This document shows, piece by piece, positions 16,892 through 25,357 of a stretch of 64,000 nucleotides of DNA; position 1 is the stretch's first letter, and each line of letters opens with the position of its first letter. The notes beneath the pieces were generated by a model, which saw only the letters and a list, made by a program, of their open reading frames with translations, did no database searches and was not told the origin of the DNA. The DNA comes from Tatumella punctata (GTDB taxonomy: Bacteria > Pseudomonadota > Gammaproteobacteria > Enterobacterales > Enterobacteriaceae): NCBI RefSeq assembly GCF_039523735.1, contig NZ_BAAAFW010000093.1, positions 48,796 to 112,795 of the forward strand, in the 5' to 3' direction. Position numbers and translations under genes: made by a program.

Positions 16892-17619
16892 AGGCCATTA
16901 TTGTCGAAGACGAGTTTCTGGCACAGCAGGAACTCCGCTGGATGATACAACAGCACAGTAACATTACCATTGATGCCTGTTTCAGCGACGGGCTGGAAGT
17001 ACTGAAATATCTTCAGCAGCATCAGACAGATGTGATCTTTCTGGATATTAATATTCCGTCACTGGACGGCATGCTGCTGGCCAAAAATATCAGCCTGTTT
17101 GCGGTAAAACCGCTGATCGTATTTATTACTGCGTGGAAAGATCATGCCGTGGAAGCCTTTGAACTGGAGGCGTTTGACTATATCCTCAAGCCTTATCAGG
17201 AATCACGTATTATCAGTATGTTACGCAGGCTGACATCGTGGCAACAGCTGCCGCGGCCGTCCGCCAGCACACCGAATCATCATGGACTGCAACAGACCAT
17301 TAATCTGATCAAAGATGACCGGATCATCGTAACGGATGTTAATGATATCTGCTACGCAGAAGCCCATGAGAAACTGACGATTGTCTGCACGCGGCGCGAG
17401 CAGTTTATTATGTCGATGAGTATCAGTGAGTTTTATCAGAAATTGCCTGAAAATCAGTTTTTCCGCTGCCACCGGTCATTTTGCGTCAACCTCAGCCAAA
17501 TCAGTGAGATCGAACCGTGGTTTAATAATACCTATATTATTAAACTGCGCGAACTTGAATTTCAGGTACCGGTCAGCCGCAGTAAAGTAAAAGAATTCCG
17601 CCAGCTAATGAATTTGTAG
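16888..17619 (+). CDS. ypdB: YpdB, LytTR-family response regulator
   Basis: The 243-residue protein has a receiver domain with VEDE near the N-terminus and phospho-acceptor Asp53 in FLDINIPS, then a C-terminal LytTR DNA-binding domain (~140-243) containing FFRCHRSFCVNL and VPVSRSKVKEF. It is the partner of YpdA and activates yhjX in E. coli. Start and ypdA stop overlap by 4 bases. The AraC-type gene ypdC that follows in E. coli is missing; glk lies convergent instead. The target repeats are found at 11529-11559. Confidence 0.95.
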   Translation: MKAIIVEDEFLAQQELRWMIQQHSNITIDACFSDGLEVLKYLQQHQTDVIFLDINIPSLDGMLLAKNISLFAVKPLIVFITAWKDHAVEAFELEAFDYILKPYQESRIISMLRRLTSWQQLPRPSASTPNHHGLQQTINLIKDDRIIVTDVNDICYAEAHEKLTIVCTRREQFIMSMSISEFYQKLPENQFFRCHRSFCVNLSQISEIEPWFNNTYIIKLRELEFQVPVSRSKVKEFRQLMNL

Positions 17620-17624
17620 CAGAT

Positions 17625-17658
17625 GATACTCCTGCCGACAGTACCGGTCAGGAGTATC
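17625..17658. terminator. Hairpin between convergent ypdB and glk
   Basis: GATACTCCTG at 17625-17634 and CAGGAGTATC at 17649-17658 pair perfectly over 10 bp with a 14-base loop. It fills the short gap between two convergent stops and is probably a shared, bidirectional stop signal, although neither side has a long T-run. Confidence 0.6.
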
Positions 17659-17666
17659 AGGCAGTA

Positions 17667-18629
17667 TCAGAGCACCACGCCCAGAGTCTGGCGCATATGC
17701 GCACCCGCACCCAGCAGACCCGGCTGATCATGAGTGATCAGGTACACCGGAATATCCTGTACGTAAGAGCGGAAACGGCCCTTATCTTCAAACGCAGCAC
17801 GGAAACCGGATGCTTTAAAAAATTCCAGGAAACGCGGAACGATCCCGCCGGCAATATAAACCCCGCCGAAAGTGCCCAGAGTCAGGGCCAGGTTACCGCC
17901 AAAACGCCCCATAATCACACAAAACAGTGATAACGCACGGCGACAGTCGGTACAGCTGCCGGAAAGAGCACGTTCAGTGACATCCTGAGGCTGTAGTTTT
18001 TCCGGTTCCCGGTTATCCGAAATGACAATTGCCCGGTAGATATTGACCAGCCCTTTGCCCGAGAGCACACGCTCTGCCGAAACACGTCCGCGTTCGGCAC
18101 GCAGTACACCCATGATCATATCTTCTTCTTCGGTCCCGCAGGAGAAGTCAACGTGTCCGCCTTCACCCGGTAAACTGACCCAGCGTTTATTAACATGCAC
18201 CAGATGGCTGACACCCAGCCCGGTACCGGCACCATAGATAGCAATAGGCTTGTCTTTCACTGGTTTATCGCCACCGAACTGAATAACATCGTCCTCACCC
18301 AGCATCGGGATCGCCATCGATACGGCGGTGAAGTCGTTAATCACTTCCAAATGTTCCAGACCAAGGTTCTGCTTCATTTCGCTGATCGAAAATGCCCAGC
18401 TGTGGTTGGTCATTTCAATCCAGTCATCTTTAACCGGACAGGCGATAGCAATACAGGCACAGGTTACTGCTTCCTGTTCTGCCAGATAGTGACGGATAAC
18501 ATCTTCCAGGCTCTGGTATTCATCGGTAGAGAATGTTTTGGCCTGCGAGATGCTGCCGTTAGTCACGTCACACAACGCCAGACGGGCATTTGTTCCGCCA
18601 ACATCGCCGACCAGGGCATAGTTTGTCAT
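17667..18629 (-). CDS. glk: Glucokinase
   Basis: The 320-residue enzyme phosphorylates cytoplasmic glucose to glucose 6-phosphate with ATP. It shows GDVGGTNARLALCD at the N-terminus (phosphate binding), INDFTAVSMAIPML, the GAGTGLG loop and LPGEGGHVDFS. The sequence is collinear with E. coli Glk (321 residues). I chose ATG 18629 (MTNYALVGDVGG), which matches the family; the frame extends 19 codons upstream without homology. A GGAG site lies 10 bases before it. Confidence 0.95.
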   Translation of the reverse strand: MTNYALVGDVGGTNARLALCDVTNGSISQAKTFSTDEYQSLEDVIRHYLAEQEAVTCACIAIACPVKDDWIEMTNHSWAFSISEMKQNLGLEHLEVINDFTAVSMAIPMLGEDDVIQFGGDKPVKDKPIAIYGAGTGLGVSHLVHVNKRWVSLPGEGGHVDFSCGTEEEDMIMGVLRAERGRVSAERVLSGKGLVNIYRAIVISDNREPEKLQPQDVTERALSGSCTDCRRALSLFCVIMGRFGGNLALTLGTFGGVYIAGGIVPRFLEFFKASGFRAAFEDKGRFRSYVQDIPVYLITHDQPGLLGAGAHMRQTLGVVL

Positions 18630-18866
18630 TCTTATGCTACTCCGCTTGGGGGTAATTAATGATGAAGACTGTATCGCCTTCTTCAAATCTTATATACATC
18701 AGATAACCCGATGCAATCACTTGATTATTTTCACAGTAATCTACCATACCTTGCTGCATCGCCAATGCACATAGGTAACAGGCTGAATATACGTCGCCGG
18801 AGCGGACAAACCTTGATTCCGGAAAATAAGGGCAATACCGGCAAAAAAAATACTATACCACGGTTT

Positions 18867-18886
18867 TGCCTGCCTGGCGGCAGGCA
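18867..18886. repeat. Perfect hairpin in the glk-mntH intergenic region
   Basis: TGCCTGCC (18867-18874) pairs with GGCAGGCA (18879-18886) across a 4-base loop. It lies 38 bases beyond the mntH stop and more than 200 bases upstream of glk. Overlapping its right end is the palindrome CATGATATCATG (18885-18896). No T-run follows the mntH-side transcript, so it is either a weak terminator or an RNA-stabilising end. Confidence 0.4.
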
Positions 18887-18923
18887 TGATATCATGGAAT
18901 AAAAATTCAGTAATAACAGCAAG

Positions 18924-20162
18924 CTATAACAACCCCGGTAGTTCTCCGCTCAGTACGACCAGATTAAGTACTATTACCAGTACCACAATCACAATACCGC
19001 AGAGATGGATTTTCTTACTGTTTGTCAGGGGGCCCATCAGCTGACGGTTACCGGTAAATGCCAGTAACGGGATCAGTGCCAGGGCAATACCGAAACTGAG
19101 AAATACCTGGCTCAGAACCAGCACCCGGGTCGGATCCATACCGGCAATGATCACAATAAATGATGGCAACATAGTGACTACGCGGCGGACCCATAACGGG
19201 ATGGTAAAATGGATAAAGCCCTGCATGACGACCTGCCCGGCCAGTGTTCCGACTACGGTAGACGATAATCCTGCCGTCACCAGACTCAGACCAAACACCA
19301 GGGCCGCGGCATTACCCAGTAACGGTTTCAGGGTCAGATAAGCCTCATCCAGTTCGGTAATGCCTGTGTGGCCGTTGAAATGGAACACCGCCGCGGCGGT
19401 CGCCATCATTGCCAGATTGACAAACCCGGCAATAGTCATCGCCACAGCTACATCCAGCTTGGTTGATGAATAACGCTGGTGCATGGTCCCGCCTTCATCA
19501 CGCTGCGTCAGGGCCGAGTGCAGATAAATAACATGGGGCATAATTGTGGCCCCCAAGACTCCTGCTGCCAGATAGAGCGCATTCCCGTCCGGTAATGCCG
19601 GTACTACCATTCCCCTGATCAGTCCGGCGGGATCCGGCTGAGAAAAAAACATTTCTGCCACATAGGCCACGGCGACGAACAGCAACATACCACCAATGAC
19701 CCATTCCAGCGGCTTCTGCCCGCGGCTTTGCAGCATCAGGATCAGGAATGTCGCTACCCCGGTGATCAGCGCGCCCTGCAGTAAAGTGATGCCGAACAGT
19801 AATTTGAACCCGAGGGCCGCGCCAATGAACTCGGCCAGATCCGTTGCCATCGCAATCAGTTCTGCCTGCACCCAGTAAAACCACACGGCTGGACGCGGAA
19901 AACGATCGCGGATATGCTCGGCGAGATTTTTGCCGGTCGCAATCCCCAGTTTTGCAGAGAGGAGCTGGATCAGCATTGCCATTACATTTGCCCAGACCAC
20001 AACCCACAGCAACTGATAACCATAGCTGGCACCGGCCTGAATATTGGTCGCAAAGTTGCCCGGGTCGATATAGCCGATCGCCGCAATGAATGCAGGGCCC
20101 ATCAGCGCGAGCTTCACTTTTCTCTGCTTTTTATTGCTTTCGGCGGTCTGACCTTCTGACAT
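18924..20162 (-). CDS. mntH: MntH, proton-dependent Mn(II)/divalent metal transporter (Nramp)
   Basis: The 412-residue protein has eleven predicted helices with the metal-binding motifs DPGN in helix 1 (GYIDPGNFATN) and MPH in helix 6 (GATIMPHVIYLHS), both diagnostic of Nramp/MntH. It imports manganese with protons across the inner membrane. It is divergent from nupC as in E. coli. Upstream lie an MntR-type operator (20263-20278) and a Fur-type site (20226-20238), so repression by manganese and iron is likely. A closer family other than MntH is not plausible. Confidence 0.95.
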   Translation of the reverse strand: MSEGQTAESNKKQRKVKLALMGPAFIAAIGYIDPGNFATNIQAGASYGYQLLWVVVWANVMAMLIQLLSAKLGIATGKNLAEHIRDRFPRPAVWFYWVQAELIAMATDLAEFIGAALGFKLLFGITLLQGALITGVATFLILMLQSRGQKPLEWVIGGMLLFVAVAYVAEMFFSQPDPAGLIRGMVVPALPDGNALYLAAGVLGATIMPHVIYLHSALTQRDEGGTMHQRYSSTKLDVAVAMTIAGFVNLAMMATAAAVFHFNGHTGITELDEAYLTLKPLLGNAAALVFGLSLVTAGLSSTVVGTLAGQVVMQGFIHFTIPLWVRRVVTMLPSFIVIIAGMDPTRVLVLSQVFLSFGIALALIPLLAFTGNRQLMGPLTNSKKIHLCGIVIVVLVIVLNLVVLSGELPGLL

Positions 20163-20225
20163 CTGCCTTCCCCGTAATAGGATCTGTTGGTTTACTTTAC
20201 CCGCCAGCCGGATGGCCGTTAAATC

Positions 20226-20238
20226 GGTAATAATTATC
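20226..20238. promoter_or_regulatory. Candidate Fur site upstream of mntH
   Basis: GGTAAT-A-ATTATC matches the 6-1-6 Fur arrangement GATAAT-N-ATTATC at 11 of 12 positions. It lies 64 bases before the mntH start and close to the MntR-like operator. E. coli mntH is known to respond to Fur as well as MntR. Confidence 0.5.
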
Positions 20239-20262
20239 GATTCAATAGACTATGCTAAAAAG

Positions 20263-20278
20263 TATAGCAAAGGCTATA
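20263..20278. promoter_or_regulatory. MntR-type operator of mntH
   Basis: TATAGCAAAGGCTATA is a 6-bp inverted repeat around AAAG. The E. coli mntH MntR box has the core ATAGCAAAGGCTAT, which is present here in full; only the outer bases differ. It lies about 100 bases upstream of mntH in the mntH-nupC gap. Confidence 0.75.
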
Positions 20279-20550
20279 AAAAGAAAATAACGTTACCTGA
20301 TTAACAAAATTTGAGCAATCTCTTTTACCGGCAACCATACTATTAACCGGCAGGTAATCTGCTTAAAAAATATGGTTAACATCTGTCAGGACAAAAAATA
20401 TCCGCCACGTTCCGGAAACGAGGTCTTTGCAACAGTTTTCAGAAAATTAGTGATATCTCTTACTTATAATGGGTTTTTGCTCTCGTTTTTATATGTCACG
20501 TTTCATAGAATACATTGCAAAATATAACTCTCCTCAAAATTGGAGTCCGT

Positions 20551-21741
20551 ATGTCCCAAATTTTCCATTTTATTCTGGCACTGGTGGTGGTCGCCTTACT
20601 TGCCCTGTTGGTGAGTAAAGACAGGAAAAAAATTCGTGTACGCTTCATTGTTCAGTTACTGGTGATCGAAGTGCTGCTGGCCTGGTTCTTCCTCCATTCT
20701 GAGTCAGGCCTCGGGGTGGTCAGAGGCTTCGCTGCTTTCTTCGATACCCTGTTGAAATACGCTGCGGAAGGGACCAATTTTGTCTTCGGCGGAATGAACG
20801 ATAAAGGGCTGGCTTTCTTCTTTCTTAATGTGCTGTGCCCGATTGTGTTTATCTCAGCGTTGATTGGTATTTTGCAACACTTCCGCATCCTGCCACTGGT
20901 GATTCGGGTGATTGGTACTGTACTGTCAAAAATCAACGGGATGGGCAAACTGGAATCGTTTAATGCCGTCAGCTCGCTGATCCTTGGGCAGTCTGAAAAC
21001 TTTATTGCCTATAAAGACATTCTCGGCAAGATGTCACGTAACCGTATGTACACAATGGCCGCCACTGCGATGTCAACGGTTTCCATGTCAATTGTCGGCG
21101 CTTATATGACAATGCTGAAGCCGCAATATGTGGTCGCGGCACTGATACTGAATATGTTCAGTACCTTCGTCGTGCTATCGCTGATTAACCCTTATGACGT
21201 GGAAAATGAAGAGGACTTGCAGTTACAAAACACTCATGAAGGGCAAAGTTTCTTCGAAATGCTGGGGGAATATATTCTGGCCGGATTCCGGGTGGCTATT
21301 ATCGTCGCAGCCATGCTGATCGGTTTTATCGCCCTGATTTCGGCGGTTAATGCACTGTTTAATACTATTTTCGGTATCAGTTTCCAGGGGGTACTGGGCT
21401 ATCTGTTCTACCCTTTTGCCTGGCTGATGGGCGTACCTGCCGATGAAGCATTGAAAGTCGGTAGTGTGATGGCCACTAAACTGGTGTCTAACGAATTTGT
21501 TGCCATGATGGAATTGAAACAAATGGTCGGGCAACTGACGCCGCGTTCCGAAGGGATCCTGTCCGTATTCCTGGTCTCTTTTGCTAATTTCTCTTCGATT
21601 GGCATCGTTGCCGGTGCTATTAAAGGCCTGAATGAGCATCAGGGAAATGTAGTTTCCCGTTTCGGTCTGAAGTTACTGTATGGTTCAACCCTGGTCAGTA
21701 TTCTGTCTGCCTCAATTGCCGGCCTGATTCTGGCCTGGTAA
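20551..21741 (+). CDS. nupC: NupC, proton-coupled nucleoside transporter (CNT family)
   Basis: The 396-residue membrane protein is close to E. coli NupC: NEGTNFVFG-like segment EGTNFVFGGMNDKG, GQSENFIAYKDILGKM with the Na+/H+ and nucleoside-binding region, TMAATAMSTVSMSIVGAYM and ATKLVSNEFVAMMEL. It imports nucleosides except guanosine and deoxyguanosine across the inner membrane using protons. I chose ATG 20551 with a GGAG site (20543-20546) and family-like start MSQIFHFILALVVVA; the frame extends 12 codons upstream. The 388-base gap to mntH holds the metal-responsive sites but I see no strong CRP site. Confidence 0.95.
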   Translation: MSQIFHFILALVVVALLALLVSKDRKKIRVRFIVQLLVIEVLLAWFFLHSESGLGVVRGFAAFFDTLLKYAAEGTNFVFGGMNDKGLAFFFLNVLCPIVFISALIGILQHFRILPLVIRVIGTVLSKINGMGKLESFNAVSSLILGQSENFIAYKDILGKMSRNRMYTMAATAMSTVSMSIVGAYMTMLKPQYVVAALILNMFSTFVVLSLINPYDVENEEDLQLQNTHEGQSFFEMLGEYILAGFRVAIIVAAMLIGFIALISAVNALFNTIFGISFQGVLGYLFYPFAWLMGVPADEALKVGSVMATKLVSNEFVAMMELKQMVGQLTPRSEGILSVFLVSFANFSSIGIVAGAIKGLNEHQGNVVSRFGLKLLYGSTLVSILSASIAGLILAW

Positions 21742-21766
21742 ATCTGCCATATAACGCAGTCACCTA

Positions 21767-21793
21767 ACGGGACCCTGAGGGTCCCGTTTTTTT
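21767..21793 (+). terminator. Intrinsic terminator of nupC
   Basis: ACGGGACCC and GGGTCCCGT form a perfect 9-bp stem with a three-base loop, followed by seven Ts. It lies 25 bases after the nupC stop and ends just before the convergent glycosyltransferase stop. Confidence 0.9.
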
Positions 21794-21799
21794 GCCCCG

Positions 21800-22846
21800 T
21801 CAGGCAACTGCACTGTCCGGTGCGGCTTCCTGAGACGACAATACCTGCTGGCGTAAGGCCATAAACCGTTGAGCGACCAGCTCTGCTGACAACTGTGAAA
21901 CATCGCGATTCGGTGCTTCGATGACCTCAGCCGGCACTCCCCAGGGGCCCCAGAACCAGGCATCACTGTCACCGAACATGGCAACCGTCGGGACATTAAC
22001 CCCGGCGGCCACATGCAGTGCCCCGCCATCACTGGTCAGAATTTGCTGACATAATGACATACCGGCAATCAGTTCACGTAATCCGGAAGTATGTACTGCA
22101 GTCAGGGCAATATCACCGCAGGCTTGCTGTATTTGCTGAGCTTTTTCATCATCTCCCGGGTGGGCTTTATTATCCGCAGAACCGGGCGACCAGAACAGCA
22201 GGAAACGACAAGGGTGGCGGGCGGCAATATTATGCATAAAGTCGATAAATTTTTCTGCCGGCCAGCGCTGGCTGAGTTTACGGGCGCTGATCTGAATACC
22301 GTACACTGGCAGTTCATCACCGGGATGCAAACGCTGGCGCAGGGCTGCAATCTCACTATCACGCGGATAAAGCTCCAGACCGCGCGGAGGCTGAGAGACC
22401 CCCAGAGGAGCAGCCAGCGCCGAGAGCAACTCGACAATATGCTGCTGGCCCGCAGGTACCGTTACCGGGTCTGTCACCATCGCCGGAGTATTATCACCGA
22501 TAGCAATAATACGTTTAGCCCCGGATAACTTTGCCCATTGCAGCGGACGCTTATCCCAGTGCTCTTTGGCGACAATCGCCACATCATAACGGGTACGACG
22601 GATACTGAGGGAGGTCTTTATCCGGTGTAAAATCACCCCCAGGGCAGACTGCCCATGCTGACGGTGATGCAATTTACTGTACAAGTGAACCGTACCGATA
22701 TGCGGGTTGTTCTCCAGTACCGACTGATTGTACGTATTTACCAGCACATCCACTTTTCCGCCAAAATGGCGCGATAACGCTGAGATCAGCGGTGTCGTGA
22801 GGATTAAGTCACCGATATTGTCTCTGCGAATAACTAATATTTTCAT
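21800..22846 (-). CDS. Glycosyltransferase family 9 (heptosyltransferase-like)
   Basis: The 348-residue protein starts MKILVIRRDNIGDLILTTPL, the GT9 N-terminal signature, and ends with the nucleotide-sugar region ILTSDGGALHVAAGVNVPTVAMFG that includes the conserved SDGG/H. Family members such as WaaC, WaaF and WaaQ add heptose to the lipopolysaccharide core at the inner face of the membrane. The gene is alone rather than in a core-LPS cluster, so the acceptor is unknown. It sits between nupC and an AI-2E-type permease, where E. coli has yfeA, so this is a lineage-specific insertion. Confidence 0.82.
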   Translation of the reverse strand: MKILVIRRDNIGDLILTTPLISALSRHFGGKVDVLVNTYNQSVLENNPHIGTVHLYSKLHHRQHGQSALGVILHRIKTSLSIRRTRYDVAIVAKEHWDKRPLQWAKLSGAKRIIAIGDNTPAMVTDPVTVPAGQQHIVELLSALAAPLGVSQPPRGLELYPRDSEIAALRQRLHPGDELPVYGIQISARKLSQRWPAEKFIDFMHNIAARHPCRFLLFWSPGSADNKAHPGDDEKAQQIQQACGDIALTAVHTSGLRELIAGMSLCQQILTSDGGALHVAAGVNVPTVAMFGDSDAWFWGPWGVPAEVIEAPNRDVSQLSAELVAQRFMALRQQVLSSQEAAPDSAVA

Positions 22847-23100
22847 TTTATATTTAATACACCATCATCATTCAGCCTGACGACCGCCAGGCAAGAGTTC
22901 TGTCACAAGGGTAATCAGCCTGTTACCCGGCAAAGTGCCCGCCACAGGGTGAACATCCATGACTATTATTGTTATATACAGCTTTACGCTGCCCGAAAAA
23001 TATCTGCCGGTATTACCGGTTTCACTCACTACGCAGATAAGACATTGATTACCGCCAGAGGTTGCACGCTGCAGGCGAAAGACAGATTCTTGCCGGTAAA
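22847..23100. other. Intergenic region upstream of the glycosyltransferase gene
   Basis: This gap should hold the glycosyltransferase promoter (minus strand). Apart from AT-rich stretches near 22960-22985 I see no clear operator, RNA gene or repeat. Confidence 0.4.
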
Positions 23101-23131
23101 TTGAAAAAGCCCGTGCACTGGCACAGGCTTT
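23101..23131 (-). terminator. Intrinsic terminator of the AI-2E permease gene
   Basis: On the minus strand AAAGCC-GTGC pairs with GCAC-GGCTTT (23106-23131, one mismatch), followed by TTTTT ending at 23104. It lies 22 bases past the gene's stop. Confidence 0.8.
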
Positions 23132-23152
23132 ATCCGCTGTTATACCGGAGAA

Positions 23153-24280
23153 TCAGTCTTCTTTCTGGCCGGAATGTGACTGCTCTTGCTGACCTTCAGC
23201 AATGAATCCGACATCCAGTTGGTCTGAATTTGCGGCATTATCGCGTCCTGAGAACAAATTCCAGCAGGCGATAAATAATGCGGTAATTAACGGGCCAATA
23301 ACAAAACCATTAATCCCGAACAGCTCCATGCCTCCCAGCGTGGCAATCAGTACCAGATAATCAGGCATCCGGGTCTCTTTACCCACCAGTAATGGCCGCA
23401 GGATATTATCCACCAGACCGATAACCACCACGAAAAATACCACCAGAAATATCCCTTTCCACAGGGGACCGGCCGCCAGGAAGTAAATAGCCACCGGGGC
23501 CCAGATAATCGCCGAGCCGATGGCCGGGACTAACGACAGGAAAGCCATCAGCGCCCCCCAGAGTACACTGCCCTGCACCCCGAGAAACCAGAATGCCAGA
23601 CCACCAAGCGCCCCCTGCACCAGGGCAACCACCACCGTACCTTTTACTGTTGCTTTTGAAACGGCTGATAGTTTTTTTAGCAGATGATGTTTCATATAGC
23701 GGCTTAATGGCAGAGCATCTAACAGCAGGCCAATCAGGTAAGCACCGTCTTTGAGGAAGAAAAACAGCAGGTACAGCATAATGACAAAGCCTACTGTAAA
23801 ACTGAAGGTCCCCTGGCCAATCACCAGGGCACTGTTGGCCAGGGTATGACTGCCCTCCATCGCCAGCGCTGAAATTTTCTGCTGCAGTTTATCAACATTC
23901 GTCAGGTCATAACGGTTCAGGAATGTCTGCACCGATCCCGGCAAATGATTTATTGCGGTTGTTACGGACGAAGAAAATGCCTGATTATTCTGCTGAAGGC
24001 TGGTATACAGCTGGTTACCCTCATACGCCAGTGACGTCATCACTATCACACAAGGGATAAACACAATCAGGCAGATAATCAGTAAGGTCAGTAGTGCTGA
24101 TAAGCCGTTTTTATCACCGAGCCATTTTCTGATCCGCGTTTTCAGCGGATAAAACAGCAAGGCAAGCAGAACGGCCCAAAAAATTGCCGAGTAATATGGC
24201 CTGATGACCATAAAGAACGCCAGGGTACTCAGTACCAACAGCAGTACAAAGAACCCGGTGTTAATTCCCTTCACTTTCAT
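23153..24280 (-). CDS. AI-2E family transporter (YdiK/TqsA/PerM-type permease)
   Basis: The 375-residue protein has about eight hydrophobic helices: three near the N-terminus, a long central loop (~65-150), and the family core with ALVQGALGGLAFWFLG, SLVPAIGSAIIWAPVAIYFL and DNILRPLLVGKETRMPDYL near the C-terminus. These last motifs mark the AI-2E exporter family (Pfam PF01594). Members export signal or small molecules, or act as Na+/H+ antiporters; the substrate here is unknown. It begins at ATG 24280, downstream of the alanine tRNAs on the same strand, but with a 200-base gap. Confidence 0.85.
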   Translation of the reverse strand: MKVKGINTGFFVLLLVLSTLAFFMVIRPYYSAIFWAVLLALLFYPLKTRIRKWLGDKNGLSALLTLLIICLIVFIPCVIVMTSLAYEGNQLYTSLQQNNQAFSSSVTTAINHLPGSVQTFLNRYDLTNVDKLQQKISALAMEGSHTLANSALVIGQGTFSFTVGFVIMLYLLFFFLKDGAYLIGLLLDALPLSRYMKHHLLKKLSAVSKATVKGTVVVALVQGALGGLAFWFLGVQGSVLWGALMAFLSLVPAIGSAIIWAPVAIYFLAAGPLWKGIFLVVFFVVVIGLVDNILRPLLVGKETRMPDYLVLIATLGGMELFGINGFVIGPLITALFIACWNLFSGRDNAANSDQLDVGFIAEGQQEQSHSGQKED

Positions 24281-24487
24281 GGATTCATCTCAGTATTTGT
24301 TAATAACCTGCTGTTAACTGTAGTAAATAATAAAAATAATACAATACAGTGACTTTGCGCGGGCCAGTCGTACCGGACGAGGTAACGGAAAACACAGAAC
24401 AAACAACACTGAGGAAGAGTTAAACAATCAGGGGATATCACGGGAGTTTTAGCTAAAAAAGCAGAAGAGAAAAAAATAATTCCGGAG

Positions 24488-24563
<76 letters not shown>

Positions 24564-24605
24564 ACATCTGGAATCTTTTCGGAGCTGTCACCCTGTTAAA
24601 GAGTG

Positions 24606-24681
<76 letters not shown>

Positions 24682-24718
24682 GCGCCGAAAAGTTGTCAGG
24701 GCTGGCCTGACGGACGGC

Positions 24719-24747
24719 ATAATATGAAACCGGCCAATAGCTGTCAA
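24719..24747 (-). promoter_or_regulatory. Strong sigma-70 promoter of the alanine tRNAs
   Basis: On the minus strand TTGACA (24747-24742) is followed 17 bases later by TATTAT (24724-24719) and then a GC-rich discriminator (GCCGTCCG). This layout is typical of growth-rate and stringently controlled stable RNA promoters. Confidence 0.88.
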
Positions 24748-24960
24748 CGGCAAATTACCTGTTTGTGACTGATTGATGAAAAAGCCGCCAGAGTCTGTGG
24801 TTAATTTATCCGGACGGAACAAGAAGTCAGCAACAGCAGGCAGCTGCAAAAAAGTGAAACAGCCCATAGCTCCGCAGTGAAGCGCTTTTCTTTTTTACAT
24901 GTTCACGTTACCTTTCTCAGTTAATTGCCATTGTCACATTAACCAGGAAAGGGATATACC

Positions 24961-25317
24961 GTGAAAAAGGAATGGATGACACCTGAAGAGCTCGCACTGG
25001 AAACGGGTTACAGCCGCCAGACAATTAATAAATGGATAAAGCGTGAAGGCTGGGCCACTCTCCCCAAACCCGGTGTTCAGGGCGGGAAAGCGAGACTAAT
25101 CCATATCGATGATGGCGTGGAGGCATTTCTGCGCTCTATCCGTCATATTTCAGAACCGGCCGGCCATTATTTTGCTGATAAAGATCCGCTCGCCGGATTA
25201 TTAATCGGCAGCATTAATCAGATGAGTCATCACGAAAAAGATCAGCTGAGCCGTTTACTGTTACGGGAAGGGATAAAAGGAATGCTGAAGAAGCTGGGCA
25301 TTGAGTCTGCTGAGTAA
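24961..25317 (+). CDS. yfeC: YfeC-like helix-turn-helix DNA-binding protein
   Basis: The 118-residue protein has an N-terminal helix-turn-helix (MTPEELALETGYSRQTINKW) then a PGVQGGKARLIHID wing, and a C-terminal helical part ending LLLREGIKGMLKKLGI. This matches the E. coli YfeC/YfeD pair, which share a Mu-type DNA-binding domain and sit at the same location beside gltX. Only one copy is present here. Target genes are not known. The start is GTG 24961 with AGGAAAGGG upstream. It is convergent with gltX. Confidence 0.82.
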   Translation: MKKEWMTPEELALETGYSRQTINKWIKREGWATLPKPGVQGGKARLIHIDDGVEAFLRSIRHISEPAGHYFADKDPLAGLLIGSINQMSHHEKDQLSRLLLREGIKGMLKKLGIESAE

Positions 25318-25352
25318 AAACCCCCGGAAGCCCGAAGGTTTCCGGAGGTTTT
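25316..25352. terminator. Bidirectional terminator between yfeC and gltX
   Basis: An imperfect stem, AACCCCCGGAAG against TTTCCGGAGGTT, is bordered by As on the left and Ts on the right. It therefore looks like an intrinsic terminator in both directions, and its position between two convergent stops agrees. Confidence 0.82.
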
Positions 25353-25357
25353 TGACG

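Noticed and set aside
18885..18896. CATGATATCATG palindrome
   Set aside because: A 12-base palindrome in AT-rich intergenic DNA is expected by chance, and no regulator can be connected to it.
20400..20550. Possible CRP/CytR sites upstream of nupC
   Set aside because: Only isolated half-sites (TGTCAC, TTGCAA) are seen; they do not match the consensus well enough to annotate.
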